NCBI RefSeq assembly: GCF_050624435.1
Contig: NC_134542.1
Coordinates: forward strand, 10,251,497 to 10,315,496
Direction of reading: 5' to 3'
Source: Tenrec ecaudatus
Taxonomy: Eukaryota; Chordata; Mammalia; Afrosoricida; Tenrecidae
DNA length: 64,000 nt
Under the pieces are notes generated by a model that was not told the DNA's origin, did not search any database, and saw only the letters and a list, made by a program, of their open reading frames with translations. A program made the position numbers and the translations under genes. Positions 36,700 to 47,893 of the stretch are shown in pieces. Position 1 is the stretch's first letter; every line of letters starts with the position of its first letter.

Positions 36700-37140
36700 G
36701 CCAGGGTGTTTTAAATGACCTTAGATGCATGAGAAAGTTAGAAAATGAACAAGAAGAATCTATGCCTTTGAATTATGATGTGGCTGAAGAATATGAAATA
36801 TGTCCTGGGCTATCAGAAGAGCAAACAAATCTTTGTCTTGGAAGAACCAGAGTCATAATGCTCGTTAGAAGTGAAGATGGCAAGACTTCTTTTTATGTAC
36901 TTTGACACAAAACCAAGAGAGACCTGTCCTTGGAGAAAGACATCATGCTTGGTGAAGTGGTAGCAATTGGGCGAAAAAGATGAATGTCATGAAACGACTG
37001 CCACAGTCACTGTAACAAAGTCAGCATATACATGTTATTGTGGTGGTGCTAGAAGACTTGCCAGCACTTCATTCTGACATAGGAGTACACAGGATCATGG
37101 AGCAAAAGTTGACTCAAGAGCACCTCACAGCCACTCACAG
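36700..37140 (+). mobile_element. RTE 3' fragment
   Basis: Forward RTE: 'gcctttgaattatgatgtgg', 'agaagagcaaacaaatctttgtcttgg', 'gaaagacatcatgcttggtg', and a tail near 37,110 'gactcaagagcacctcacag'. It converges with the next RTE. Confidence 0.8.
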
Positions 37141-37235
37141 AAAATGGTCAGTTGGTTTTTTCTCACATGGAGTTGTGGTTGGGTTTAAACCACCAAACTT
37201 TGAGCTATTCCCTAACTAAATAAGGATTTCACCAT

Positions 37236-38430
37236 AATGGATTACCCTGTAGTTGTTGCTGTTGTTGTGAGGTGCTGTGGAGTCAGGTCACACTCACAGC
37301 GACCCTATGAAAGACAGAGAGAATCACTGCCTGATCCTCTTCCATCCGTGCAACCTATTACTCTATGTAAGCGCATCATCGCATTGCACTCCTGTTAAAG
37401 GTCTTCCTGTTTTTCACTTACTCTTTCCTTTATGAGACTTCATGTTGTTCTCCAAGCATTTGTCTCTCTTGCTGACATGTCCACAGTACACGAGACAGTC
37501 TCCTGATCATCCTTTCTCAACGACCATTCAAGCTGTTCTTCGTCCAAGACAGTTGGGTTGTTCTTCAGGCAGTTCATTTTATATTCGGGAGTTTTCCCAA
37601 CAACAAAACTCAAAGTTCTTTTTCCAGCTTCCTTATTCATTTGCCAGCATTTTGAATGCATTTGAAGTGACTGAAAATACTATGGCTTGGGTTAGATACC
37701 CTGTAGTCCTCAAAGTAACATCCTTTCTTCATAACAGTCTAACGAGGGCTGGTAGATTACGAGCTAGGCTGTTAGCCACCAGCTCACCAGTTTGGCCCTG
37801 TTCATCTCTTTCTCTGTGGGGAAGGAGGAGGCTGTCTCCCCCCAGGAAGATTTGCAGCTTCAGAAACCCACAGGGGTAGTTTTACTCTCTTCCCTAGGGT
37901 CTCGCTCTGGTGGAATCAACTCAAAGTCAGTGAGCTGGCTTGTTTTGTTGTTAAGTATTTTTTGTTTGTTTGTTTACAGTATATGTACCCAGGGAATTAC
38001 TTCAAGTGATTTCTTAACTTCTGCTTCTATAAATGTTGATTTTGTCTCCAAGTAAAATGAAGTTCTTAACAACGTCAGTCTTGGCTTACTATGATGTGAC
38101 TTTTAGAGCCAGATGTGAGTATTTTTGTTTTCTTTATGCTGACTACTGAAGGAGTATTCGTTAGTAAGTGCTCTAAATTCTCTTTGCTTTTAGCAAGTCA
38201 GATTATATCATTGTCATAGGGTAAGTAGTTAGTGAGTCTTCTTTCAAGCCTGATATCACATTCTTCAGATAATTCAGGATGTGGTATCATTTGCTCAGCT
38301 TACTGATTGAATAAGAATCATGAAAGGATACAACTCGAGTTCACAAATTTGAAGAATTTATTAACTGCACAAGATATGTACCAACTTCTGCGGTCTAAAG
38401 TTGGTCAAATATTCAGCCAAGATGCAATGA
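37236..38430 (-). mobile_element. RTE copy in reverse, split by an AfroSINE
   Basis: It starts with the tail complement 'gttgttgctgttgttgtgaggtgctgtggagtc' and runs through 'ccaagcatttgtctctcttgctgac' and 'tgacttttagagccagatgtg'-type sequence to about 38,430. An AfroSINE interrupts it at 37,745-37,955. Confidence 0.82.
37745..37955 (+). mobile_element. AfroSINE inserted in RTE
   Basis: Forward copy inside the reverse RTE: 'gagctaggctgttagccacc', 'aacccacaggggtagtttta', tail 'ggaatcaactcaaagtcagtg'. Confidence 0.8.
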
Positions 38431-38434
38431 CAAT

Positions 38435-40135
38435 TACCGTTATATTGGATTGAAAACATTGGAAACAAAGGAAAAGGATCTGTAGTTTAATAATATAGTC
38501 TTGGGGACAGATATGAAACCAGAGGTGGCATGACAGAATTTTGTAAGACTAATAATGATCTTCTCATTGGCACTGCCCTTTTTCAACAATATAAATTGTG
38601 ACTCTGTGTGGACCTCACCAAATGACATATGTACACAGGAATTACATTGTTTACATCTGTGGAAAGAAATGATGGAGAAACTATTATCGGTCAGAAGAAC
38701 TGAGCCTGGGGCCACCGGAAAGACCATCCATTGCTCTTATGCTAGTTAAAGCGTGAACATTACCGTACTACAATTTAATATGCTTTCTACCCAATCTTCC
38801 TTCTTCTGCCCACACTGGCGCCAGCCCTGCATCTTGGGCTCACCCACCCCTTCCCACAGTCACAGGAGTCTTCCAATGAATCTCTTGCACATTTAGCCTC
38901 TTCTTGCAGGAGACACAATGCCCTTGCTAAGTTTATTTCTAGGTACTTTATATTTTTGTTTTAATTCTGTGACATTTAAAAAGTTAAAATACTAAAGCAG
39001 TTGTTAACCTCTAAGGGTATAAGCCTTTGGGTCCTTTTGTAGAAAGCATCATAGTTAACATCAAGTATATCCTTATCATGCAAAGTGATCTTTGAATTTA
39101 TCATTATAATTTTCAGTTGAACTAATCTCAGAGCACTTACGCTTAAGATGAATCTGTAAGCCTTATTTATACTCTGATTAGAGATGCTACTGTTAAAAAT
39201 TATATGAGTATTAGCAATTTAATAATGGACTGGCAGCCAATTCTTATTGTTACTTACAAATTTAATTGTTGCCTCATTTAAAATTATATACTCAACAGAA
39301 ATAAAATTTTATTTAAAAAATCTCTTTAGTATACCCATTTCCATATAAATAATGGTTGAGTGAAACCATTCTATTAAAATGTAGTGATATACTAGAATTT
39401 AAAATCTCTTCTCTTCGTGTTATTGATTTGTGGCATTAAACTTCAGTTTAATGTTTAAGCAATGCAAAATGTTTATCATTCTGTGATCTATGGCTTTAAT
39501 ATTTCTTGAGGTCTTCAGAGCAAATTATACTAAAATATATTCAATAAAAGTCCTGAAAAACAGAACATTAAACTATCGATCCCATTAGAGCTAGTGCCAG
39601 GGACTAATTACTCAATAAGTAAGGTAAGCCTAAGCTTACTCATCGTGGCCAGTGTGGTGAACAGACTCCTATGGGTTCCGCATGAGAAATTCCTCACAGC
39701 AGTTAGTGTGCATGCCCATGCTCACCTTGTTTATTGAATACTCCGTACCTGGTAGGAACCAGAAAGTGGCTAAGAGACTGTGCATCTGGAGGTGAGCCAT
39801 GTGCAGTTGAAAGGAAAGCCTAGAAGCTGAATCTTTGATGTGAAAAAAAGAGTGAAATTGTTCATTTCAGATGAGTAAATAAGCACAAGTCAGTATGCGC
39901 ATACCTTGGGAACTGGGTCATGTGACACTGGCTAGGGTGCAGAAGGATAGTTCTGCTTCAAACAGATCTTGTTTTTTAGCTGTTATATCATGGAGTTTGT
40001 TTCTCACTGACCTCTGATGTTAGTTGCTTGCACCTGTTAGAGTAAAGCCATTTCATTTCTCAGGTTTTCCTTCACTCTATTTTTAAGCATAGGACAATAT
40101 CAAAAACTTAATGTATTTGTGGTTCTGAAAACATT
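38435..40135. other. Unassigned AT-rich sequence
   Basis: No gene or recognisable repeat. Several very AT-rich stretches occur at 39,130-39,560. Confidence 0.4.
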
Positions 40136-41378
40136 CCATCTGTGAACAGAAAGGATGCCTACAACACACACACACACCCATCCCCGGCCCTCTTCAATAT
40201 TGTGCTGGCAGTCTTAGCCAGAGCTATCCGACAGCAACGGGAAATTAAAAGCAACAAACAGGCAAAGCAGCAAAATGGCAAATTGTCAGATGATATGATC
40301 CTATACATAGAAAATGCCAAGGATACCGCAAGAAAGGTGTTGGAAGCAGTTGAAAGATTCAGCCAAGTGGCAGAGTGCAAAGTCAACATTCAAAAATCAG
40401 TAGGATTCCTTCATGCTAATAAAGTGAACTCTGAGGAAGATGTCAGAAAGATGATAACATTTACAATAGCCACTCACAAGAGGAAACACTTGGGAATAAA
40501 TACAACCAGAGAAACAGCAGAGATCAAAGAAGACTGAAAACCACTAATGCAAGAAACAAAAAGGTCTCTGCAAAACTGGGGAAATCTACCATGCTCATGC
40601 AAAAGAAGACTTAGCATTGTGAAAATGTGAACTCTACTCAAGTTGACCACAGAGATAACACAGCTCTGACAGAGATTCCAACACCTTTCTTTTCATTTGT
40701 ATGGAAAGGAAAGAGGCCTAGGATAAGGAAAGGACTCCTGAAGAAGAACCAAGGAGGAGGCCTTTTATTACTGATCTCAATAGCACTTCCTGATCTTAAA
40801 ACCCACTTTACAGCCACAGGTCTGGGGACAAGAGATACATAGACCAATGGAAAAGTATTGAGAACCCATCAGTCAATCAGAACTCGGAAGCCCATCCATC
40901 CACCTACTATAACTGATCTCTGACTAAGGCCCTAAACAAATTAAAGAGGAAGAGACACTCTTTAGCAGATGCCCCTGGCACAACCGGATATCCATTTGTA
41001 GAAGAATGAGACAGGACTCACATCTCTCACCATAGACTAAAACCAGCTCAAGCTGGATCAAAGACCTAAACACAAAACTCATGGCTATAAAGATCAACAC
41101 TGAAACAACAGGCGCAGATGAGAGCCCTAACAATAGTATAAATACACTAGCAAAATAAGAAAAAGCACAGGAACAGCAGAAGACAAACTAAATGACAGGG
41201 GCCTCCCCAAATTAGACATTGATGTGCATCAAAAGATTCACCAAAACTGTAAAAAGAGAGAAAAATTGAGACAGTGATATATTGAACAAGGGATTAATCT
41301 CTAAAGTGTATAGAAAATGTTAACACCCCCATAAGAAAAAGACTACTTTTCTGCTGTCCATCCCCCTGGGAGGATGGC

Positions 41379-41390
41379 CATACATTGATT
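41379..41390. repeat. Target site duplication (left) of the 3.3-kb L1 insertion
   Basis: catacattgatt occurs here and at 44,692-44,703, with the interrupted L1 3'UTR continuing across. Confidence 0.85.
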
Positions 41391-42043
41391 TTTTTAAAAC
41401 ATTTTATTAGGGGCTCATACAACTCTTACCACAATCCATACATATACATACATCAATTGTATAAAGCACCTCCGTACGTTCTTTGCCCTAATCACTCTCA
41501 AAGCATTTGCTCACCACTTAAGCCCTCTGCATCAGGTCCTCTTTCTTTTTCCCCTCCCTCCCAGCTCCCTCCTCCCTCATGAACCCTTGATAATCCACAG
41601 ATTGTTATTTTGTCATATCTTGCCCTATCCGGAGTCTCCCTTGGCCCCCTTCTCTGCCGTCTATCTCACAGGGAGGAGGTCACATGTGGATCCTTTTAAT
41701 CAGTTCCCCCTTTCCAGCCCACTCACCCTCCACTCTCCCAGCCTCACCCCTCACACCAGTGGTCCTGAAGGTATCGTCCACCCTGGATTCCCTGTGCCTC
41801 CAGCTCCCATATGCACCAGTGTACAATCTCTGCCCTATCCAGTCCTGCAAGGTAGAATTCGGATCATGGTAGTTGTGGGGAGGAAGCATCCAGGATCTGG
41901 GGGAAAGCTGTGTTCTTCATCGGTACTACATCACACCCTGACTGACCCATCTCCTCTCCTAAACCCCTCTGTGAGGGGATCTCAAGTGGTCGACACTTGG
42001 ACCTTGGGTCTCCACTCTGTACTTCCCCCTTCATTCACTATGG

Positions 42044-42094
42044 TATACACACACACACACGCATTCACACAAACATATATATATTTATATATAT
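42044..42094. repeat. CA/TA microsatellite in L1 3'UTR
   Basis: A mixed (CA)n/(TA)n tract at the same position within the L1 3'UTR as the tract at 42,948-43,009. Confidence 0.9.
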
Positions 42095-42190
42095 TCTTTT
42101 TTTGTGTGTGCATGATGCCTTATACCTTTTTTTTTTAGGACTTATTTATTCATTCTGTATTTTTCTGCGCATTTCTTTTTTTTTTTTTTA

Positions 42191-42310
42191 ACAATTTATT
42201 GGGGCTGATACAATTCTTTTCACAGTTCATACATATACATACATCAATTGTATAAAGCACATCTGTACAGTCTTTGCCCTAATCATTTTTTTCTCTTTTC
42301 TTCTTTTACA
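42191..42310 (-). mobile_element. Second L1 3'-terminal module and linker (reverse)
   Basis: The complement of 4083-4218 in the other L1 copy. The linker aaaagaagaaaagagaaaaa lies between the two modules in both. This shared junction shows common descent from one source element. Confidence 0.85.
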
Positions 42311-42947
42311 TTTTATTAGGGACTCCAACAACTTTTACCACAATCCATACATATACATACATCCATTGTATAAAGCACATCCATACATTCCCTGCCCCAA
42401 TCATTCTCAAGGCATTTGCTCTCCACTTAAGCCCCTTGCATCAGGTCCTCTTTTTTTCCCCCCTCCCTCCCCTTTCCCCCCTCCCTCATATGCCCTTGGT
42501 AATTTATACCTCGTTATTTTGTCATATCTTGCCCTATTCGGGGTCTCCCTTCCCCCCTTCTCTGCTGTCCCTCTCCCAGGGAAGAGGTCACATGTGGCTC
42601 CTTGTAATCAGTTCCCCCTTTCCAACCCACTCACCCTCCACTCTCCCAGCATCGTCCCTCACGCCCTTGGCCCTGAAGGTATCATCCACCCTGGATTCCC
42701 TGTACCTCCAACCCTCATATGTACCAGTGTACAGCCTCTGTCCTATCCAGCCCTGCAAGGTAGAATTCGGATCATGGTAGTTGGCGGGAGGAAGCATCCA
42801 GGATCTGGGGGAAAGCTGTGTTCTTCATCGATACTACCTCACACCCTAGTTAACCCATCTCCTCTCCTAAGCCCCTCTATGAGGGGATCTCCATTGGCCG
42901 ACACTTGGGCCTTGGGTCTCCACTCTGCACTTCCCCCTTCATTTAAT

Positions 42948-43009
42948 ATAATATATATATACACATACATATATACATATACACATATATACACATACAT
43001 ACACACACT
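42948..43009. repeat. TA/CA microsatellite in L1 3'UTR
   Basis: An interrupted (TA)n/(CA)n tract; see the matching tract at 42,044-42,094. Confidence 0.9.
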
Positions 43010-43032
43010 TATATCTTTTTTTTTTTTTTGCA

Positions 43033-43500
43033 TGATGCCTTATATCTGGTCCCTTGGGCACCTCGTGATCACACCGGCCGGTGTGCTTCTTCCATGTGGG
43101 CTTATTTGTTTCTGAGCGAGATGGCCGCTTGTTCACCTTCAAGCCTTTAAGACCCCAGACACTATCTCTTTTGATAGCCGGGCACCATCAGCTTTCTTCA
43201 CCACATTTGCTTGTGCACCCATTTGTCTTCAGCGATCCTATCATGGAGGTGTGTAGTCTATGATATGATTTTTTGTTCTTTGATGCCTGGTAACTGATCC
43301 CTTTGGGACCACGCGATCACACAGGCTGGTGTGTTCTTCCATGTGGACTTTGTTGCTTCTGAGCTAGATGGCCGCTTGTTTATCTTCAAGCCTTTAAGAC
43401 CCCAGTCACTATCTCTTTTGATAGCCGGGCACCATCAGCTTTCTTCACCACATTTACTTGTTCACCCACTTTGGCTCCAGCCGTTGTGTCGGGAGAGTGA
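43033..43500 (-). repeat. 248-bp tandem duplication inside the L1 3'UTR
   Basis: The unit starting tgatgcct at 43,033 recurs at 43,281. Both contain gatagccgggcaccatcagc and a 'cttgtt(c/t)a(c/t)cttcaagcctttaagac' type block. The units differ at several sites, so the duplication predates this insertion. Confidence 0.88.
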
Positions 43501-46083
43501 GCATCATAGAGTTCCAATTTAATAAAAGAAGGTATTCATGCATAGAGGGAGTGTTTGAGTAGAGGCCCAAGGTCCTTCCGCCACCTTAATACTTGACCTA
43601 TAAATATCGACACAAAGATCTATTTCCCCAACCTCCAATATATATTTGCATGTACATGTCTTTGTCTAGACCTCCATGAATGCCCTTTGACTCCTAGCTC
43701 TTTCCTCCATCTCCCTTGACCTTCCTCCTGCCCTACTACCATGCTTCATCGCCACCTGCGCTAGAGTATACCTCTTCTCTAAGCAACCTTACCCTTGATC
43801 ATTTCCCATCAGGCCTGCCACTCCCCCTTCTCTACCCTTTGGGGTCCCATGTTTTTCCCTTGTCCCTGGGTTTGTTAACACCACTTCCTTACCCCCCTAC
43901 CCCCCACCCCAAGTCCCCCCGGAACTGTCGGTCCCGTTGTTTTTCATCCAGATAGTTCATCCAGCCTGTCCTATTCAGACAGACCTGTGGAGTCACTAAC
44001 ATGCACGAAAACTAGACAGAGGAACACAAAGCAACAGTATACAACCAGATAACAAAACAACCAAAACAAACCACTGAAAAAGAACAGAACAAAACAGTTC
44101 ACAAGAGAAAAGCTTGTAGTTAGTTCAGGGATCTTTGCTGGCCCTTAGGAGCGTTTTCCAGTCCAGTCTGTTGGGGCACCACGCCCTGGCCCCAAAGTCC
44201 ACTTTCAGCATTCCCTGGGGACCTTGCCACTCCATTCCCTTGCTGTTCCGCTGCACTCCCCCAGTGCTTTGCCTCGGTGTGGTGGGATCAGGTCAGGTGC
44301 AATTCCCACACTGTGTCTCCGGTGCTGTCCCCTGTATAGCCCTTAGTCGCTGAGGGGCATCATTTCTCATAGTGGGGCCAGCCATGTTGTTCTCCCTGTG
44401 GACTGGCTGCTCTAATCAGGAACATCATCCTCACGGCCTGGTGGGCCAGGTTGTGTTCCACTCTCTCCTCCTGCCCCTTCATCTGTTCCCGTGTGCTCTG
44501 ATCAGATATGTCCTCTCCCAGAGCTGCAGAATCAATGTCGTCCTTTGAAACAAATTCTTTTGGGGGGAGGGGCAGGAATCCACTTAATATTTGGTGCTGG
44601 GGCCAGCCTCCCAGACCTCTCCACTGGTTTCCTACTCCACGCCGGGATATTGCATTCACACCTTGTGGCACTGGATTGAAGTCTGGTCCCACATACATTG
44701 ATTATTGTGATCAGTATCCCCTGATTCCTCACCAGCTTCCCGTACCCTCCTACTATTTCTGCTCTACTTATTGGTCCTGAGGGGTTTATCTGTTCTGAAT
44801 TCCCTGTGTTGAAAGCTCTTATCTGTACCAGTGTATATGCTCTGGTCTAGCCAGATTTGTAAGATAGAATCGGGGTTATGAGAGTGGGGGGAGAGGAAGC
44901 ATTAAAAACTAGAGGAAGGTTGTGTACTGCAGCGGTGATATACTGCACCCTTACTGGCTCGTCTCTTCCTTGTTGGCCTTCTGACAGGGGTGTCCAAATG
45001 ACTACTGATGGGCTGTGGGTCTCCACTCTGCCCTCCCCCTCATTCCCATGGATAGGATTTTTGTTTGTTTGTTTTGTTTTGGGTCTTTGATGTCTGATAC
45101 CTGATCCCATTGACACCTCATGATCACACAGGTTTGTGTGCTTCTTCCATGTGGGCTTTGTTGCTTTTCAGCTAGGGGGCCACTTGTTTATCTTCAATCC
45201 TTTAAGAGCCCAGATGTTATATCTTTTGATAGCCGGGCACCATCTGTTTTCATCACCACATTTGCTTATGCACCCATTTTTTCTTCAGCAATCATTTCTG
45301 GGAAGTTGAACATCACAGAGTTCTGTGTTAGTAGACCAAATTGTTCTTGTGTTAAGGGAGTACTTGAGTGGAGGCCCAATGTCCATCTGCTGCTTTAATA
45401 CTTATATAAATAGATGTATATACATCTATTCCCCTGTTATTATATATACACCTACTTACAGCAGAAAAGTGGGTGAAAAGTGGTCAGTGTAAGACATAAA
45501 AAATTATAATTTATCCAGGGGACATGGGATAGGTATGATAGGGGAGGGAGGGAAAAATGAGGAGCTAATACCAAGGGCTCAACTAGAAAGAAAATGTTTT
45601 GAAAAATGAGATGACAACATATGTACAGATGTGTTTGACACAATGGATAGATTATGGATTGTGATAAGAGCTGTAAAAACTTCCAATAAAATAAAAACTA
45701 CCAAAAACACTCAGAAAAAGACAATGAATCCAATTAAAAATGGTTTGAGGATTTAAGTACACACTTCATCCAAGGAGGCATTTAGGAAACCAACAAACAT
45801 GAAAACAAACATGAAGAAATGCTTGTGATCATCAGTCATTTGAGAGCTACAAATCAAAACAACAATGAGACATCCCCTCACACCAGCATCAATAGCAAAA
45901 TTAAACACAGAAACAAACAGAAGAATGAGGCCAAATCAACAGTGAGGTATCATCTCATATCAGCATCAATAGCAAAGTTAAACAAACAAACAGAAAACAG
46001 CAAATGCTGGCAGGATGAGGAGGAACTGGAAACCTCACACACTGTCGATAGAACTGTGAAATTGTACAAGCATTGTGGGAATC

Positions 46084-47351
46084 TGTCGAGCCCAGCTCCA
46101 GAAGGATTGAACTGGATACCTGAAGGAGGTGTGAAGTCGGCGAACACAGATGAGACAGACACTAGAAATGTTCTGGTGGAAGCAATCTCTGCTGAGTTCT
46201 TCCAAACAGCTTTATTTATACCATAAAAAGTTTTGCAGATCAATACATAAAAACAATGCTTTATGATTAACTCCCAAATCACCCTTATTGTTTCCACTAA
46301 AACCTGATAAAAGACCATTGTAAGGTCTGTACTTTTTTCTATCTCTTTCTGTCCTCTTCCTGGTTCTTTCCCACTGTACTGTTTGTCTTATAAGGTACAT
46401 GCTCTTCTTGATTGAGGTGTTCAGAAAATGTGGTTAGACTCTTATCCTACTCACTGCCCTATTTTTTGCTCACAATGTTTCTTTCCTGGTTGACTAACTT
46501 AACACAATGAAACTACCTCATGTGCTACTTCAAAGCCTAATGACTACAAGCAGAATTAAATGCTTCTCAGAGTTAAATATTTTCCTTTACAAAGTCTCCT
46601 ATGGTAACCGTTCCATTGTCTACCTATGTCTCTTTTATTTTTTATACTCCTGAGGCACCATGGGGAGCCAAGCCATCTGATTCTTTTCCAAAAACTTAAT
46701 GTTTCCCCTTTTATGTGTTTTCTATTAATGTTAACCATTCTCTCTCCTTCTATGTAAGCCCTGCCCAAGGTAAAGGGGCATTGGTTAGGGGAAGCAGTCT
46801 AAAAGGTCCTCTATATCAGGGAGGCCAAAGGAGTCTCCCACTACCTAATCTGAATGGAATCCAGGGTCTTTCGGTGGGTTTCATTTTATCCTCTGACCTC
46901 AACTTTGGGGTTTCTTCCTCACTCAATTCCAACACATCCTTCTCAGAATTCCCAAATATATCTCGCTGTCTAATCCTCTCCAATGTCTCAGTTAAGGAAA
47001 GCCCCATCATATTGAAGCAAGTTTTAGATCTGGTTTCACTCGTACTTCTCAAGACTGCCCTCACACCCACTCCAGGTGCAGTAAACATAACTGCAGAGAA
47101 TTCTCAAGAATGGATTTAACAACAGCAAATATTTGAGGGATGTTGGAGAGCCTCCCTCAGAAGCTCTGCTCTGCATATGCTTCTTCCACCAGTCTGTAGC
47201 TTTGCTAGACAGCATGGCTGGAATGGCTCCCAATAAGAATCTACATGGCAGTGTGTAACAGACCGTTAATTGCTCATATGTAAAGTTCAGGATAAAGCCA
47301 AAGAACATGAAAGCAAAGCCACATAAGTCAAAAAGCAATCCTGAGTCTCCC
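46084..47351 (-). mobile_element. Endogenous retrovirus remnant: 3' LTR plus internal sequence, truncated
   Basis: The forward strand begins TGTCGAGCCC at 46,084, the complement of an LTR end ...GGGCTCGACA. On the reverse strand an AATAAA (about 46,208-46,213) preceded by a TATA-like stretch, then roughly 120 bp to the LTR end, fits an R-U5 region. Upstream on that strand, 46,780-47,351 has two reverse frames (47,036-47,371; 46,816-47,088) whose family I could not recognise. The LTR start is unclear, perhaps near 46,700 where an A/G-rich tract resembles a polypurine tract. The 5' part is missing where the next RTE begins. All frames are short and broken, so the element is dead. Confidence 0.55.
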
Positions 47352-47893
47352 CACCTGAATTTTGAGAGCATCTCAAGAACAGATAGGACACATCGATCAC
47401 CAATGACAGAAAACCTGGGGAGCTGTGGAAAGACATCAAGATCATCATTCTTGAAAAAAGCAAAAGGTCATTAACAAGACATGAAAGAAATGATCAAAGT
47501 GGATGTCAGAACAGACTCTGAAACTTGTTCATAATCATAGAATACCTAAAAAATGGAAGAGAGGATGAAATCAAGAAGCTGAATAGAAAATTCCAAAGGG
47601 CAGCTTTAGAAGACAAACCCAAATATAACAAAATGTGCAAGGACCTAGAAGTAGAAAAAAACAAAAGGGAATAACATGCTCAGCATTTCTAAAATGGAAA
47701 GAACTCAAAAAAGTCCAGCCTTGAATTACAATTTTGAAAGATTCTACAGGCAAAATATTGAAGGATGCAGGAAGCATCAAGAGAAGATGGAAAAAAATTG
47801 CAGCATCAATGTAGCAAAAAGAACTAGCAATGGCAAATTCATTAGGAATGACATTGAAATCATGGTTATAAATAATATTTTAAGACCTTGCTT
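47352..47893 (+). mobile_element. RTE internal fragment
   Basis: Forward fragment from 'cacctgaattttgagagcat' through 'gaaatgatcaaagtggatgtcag' to about 47,893, where an L1 3'UTR begins. Confidence 0.8.

Larger units (their letters stand above)
41391..44691 (-). mobile_element. 3.3-kb L1 insertion with composite (transduced) 3' end
   Basis: One insertion bounded by a 12-bp duplication, in reverse orientation. Reading 5' to 3' (right to left): L1 3'UTR 44,691 to about 42,310; the A-rich linker; a second terminal module 42,286-42,191 with its own A-run; about 40 bp of non-L1 sequence; then another almost complete L1 3'UTR, about 42,120-41,391, ending in AATAAAATG and a short A-tail. It contains no ORF2. 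The first three parts match the L1 at 1502-4267, including the linker. The rest is specific to this copy. Confidence 0.85.
42366..44691 (-). mobile_element. Long L1 3'UTR of the 3.3-kb insertion
   Basis: Almost 2.4 kb of 3'UTR without ORF2, so the family's 3'UTR is far longer than the roughly 0.5 kb of human L1. It contains, in forward-strand coordinates, the polypyrimidine (antisense polypurine) tract near 42,450-42,490, a microsatellite (42,948-43,009), an internal tandem duplication (43,033-43,500) and a C-rich tract (43,890-43,920) that is G-rich on the sense strand. The 249-codon forward frame at 42,366-43,115 is antisense to this UTR and is not a gene. Confidence 0.8.
41344..45712 (+). 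mobile_element. Twin-primed L1 3'UTR copy, itself split by another L1
   Basis: The inverted segment is 41,344-41,390 plus 44,692 to about 45,440. The sense segment is about 45,459-45,712. The flanking duplication is agaaaaagac. The inverted segment ends and the sense segment starts at the same L1 position: cagcagaaaag is present in both (41,346-41,356 in reverse, 45,459-45,469 forward), an 11-nt overlap expected from microhomology-assisted twin priming. The sense end carries the polypurine tract (45,539-45,565) and 'ccaataaaataaa'. Confidence 0.82.
40140..46083 (+). mobile_element. L1 ORF2 fragment (host element), split by nested L1 insertions
   Basis: Forward L1 ORF2, present as 40,140-41,343 and 45,713-46,083. 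The first part encodes the end of the reverse-transcriptase palm in an open 131-codon frame (40,142-40,537). The active-site motif there reads L-S-D-D in place of the usual F-A-D-D and is followed by M-I-L-Y-I-E-N. A K-V-N-I-Q-K-S block comes next. Frame breaks follow. The second part continues with the 'atgagacatcccctcacacc' region. A 10-bp repeat, agaaaaagac (41,334-41,343 and 45,713-45,722), marks where the next L1 was inserted. Confidence 0.85.

Noticed and set aside
42366..43115. 249-codon proline/serine-rich forward frame
   Set aside because: It is antisense to an L1 3'UTR. Similar frames occur at other copies of the same UTR (3612-4253 reverse, 41,587-42,138 forward), and the content follows the polypyrimidine strand.
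43033..43500. CRISPR or satellite array
   Set aside because: There are only two 248-bp units within an L1 3'UTR, with no short spaced repeats; the genome is mammalian.
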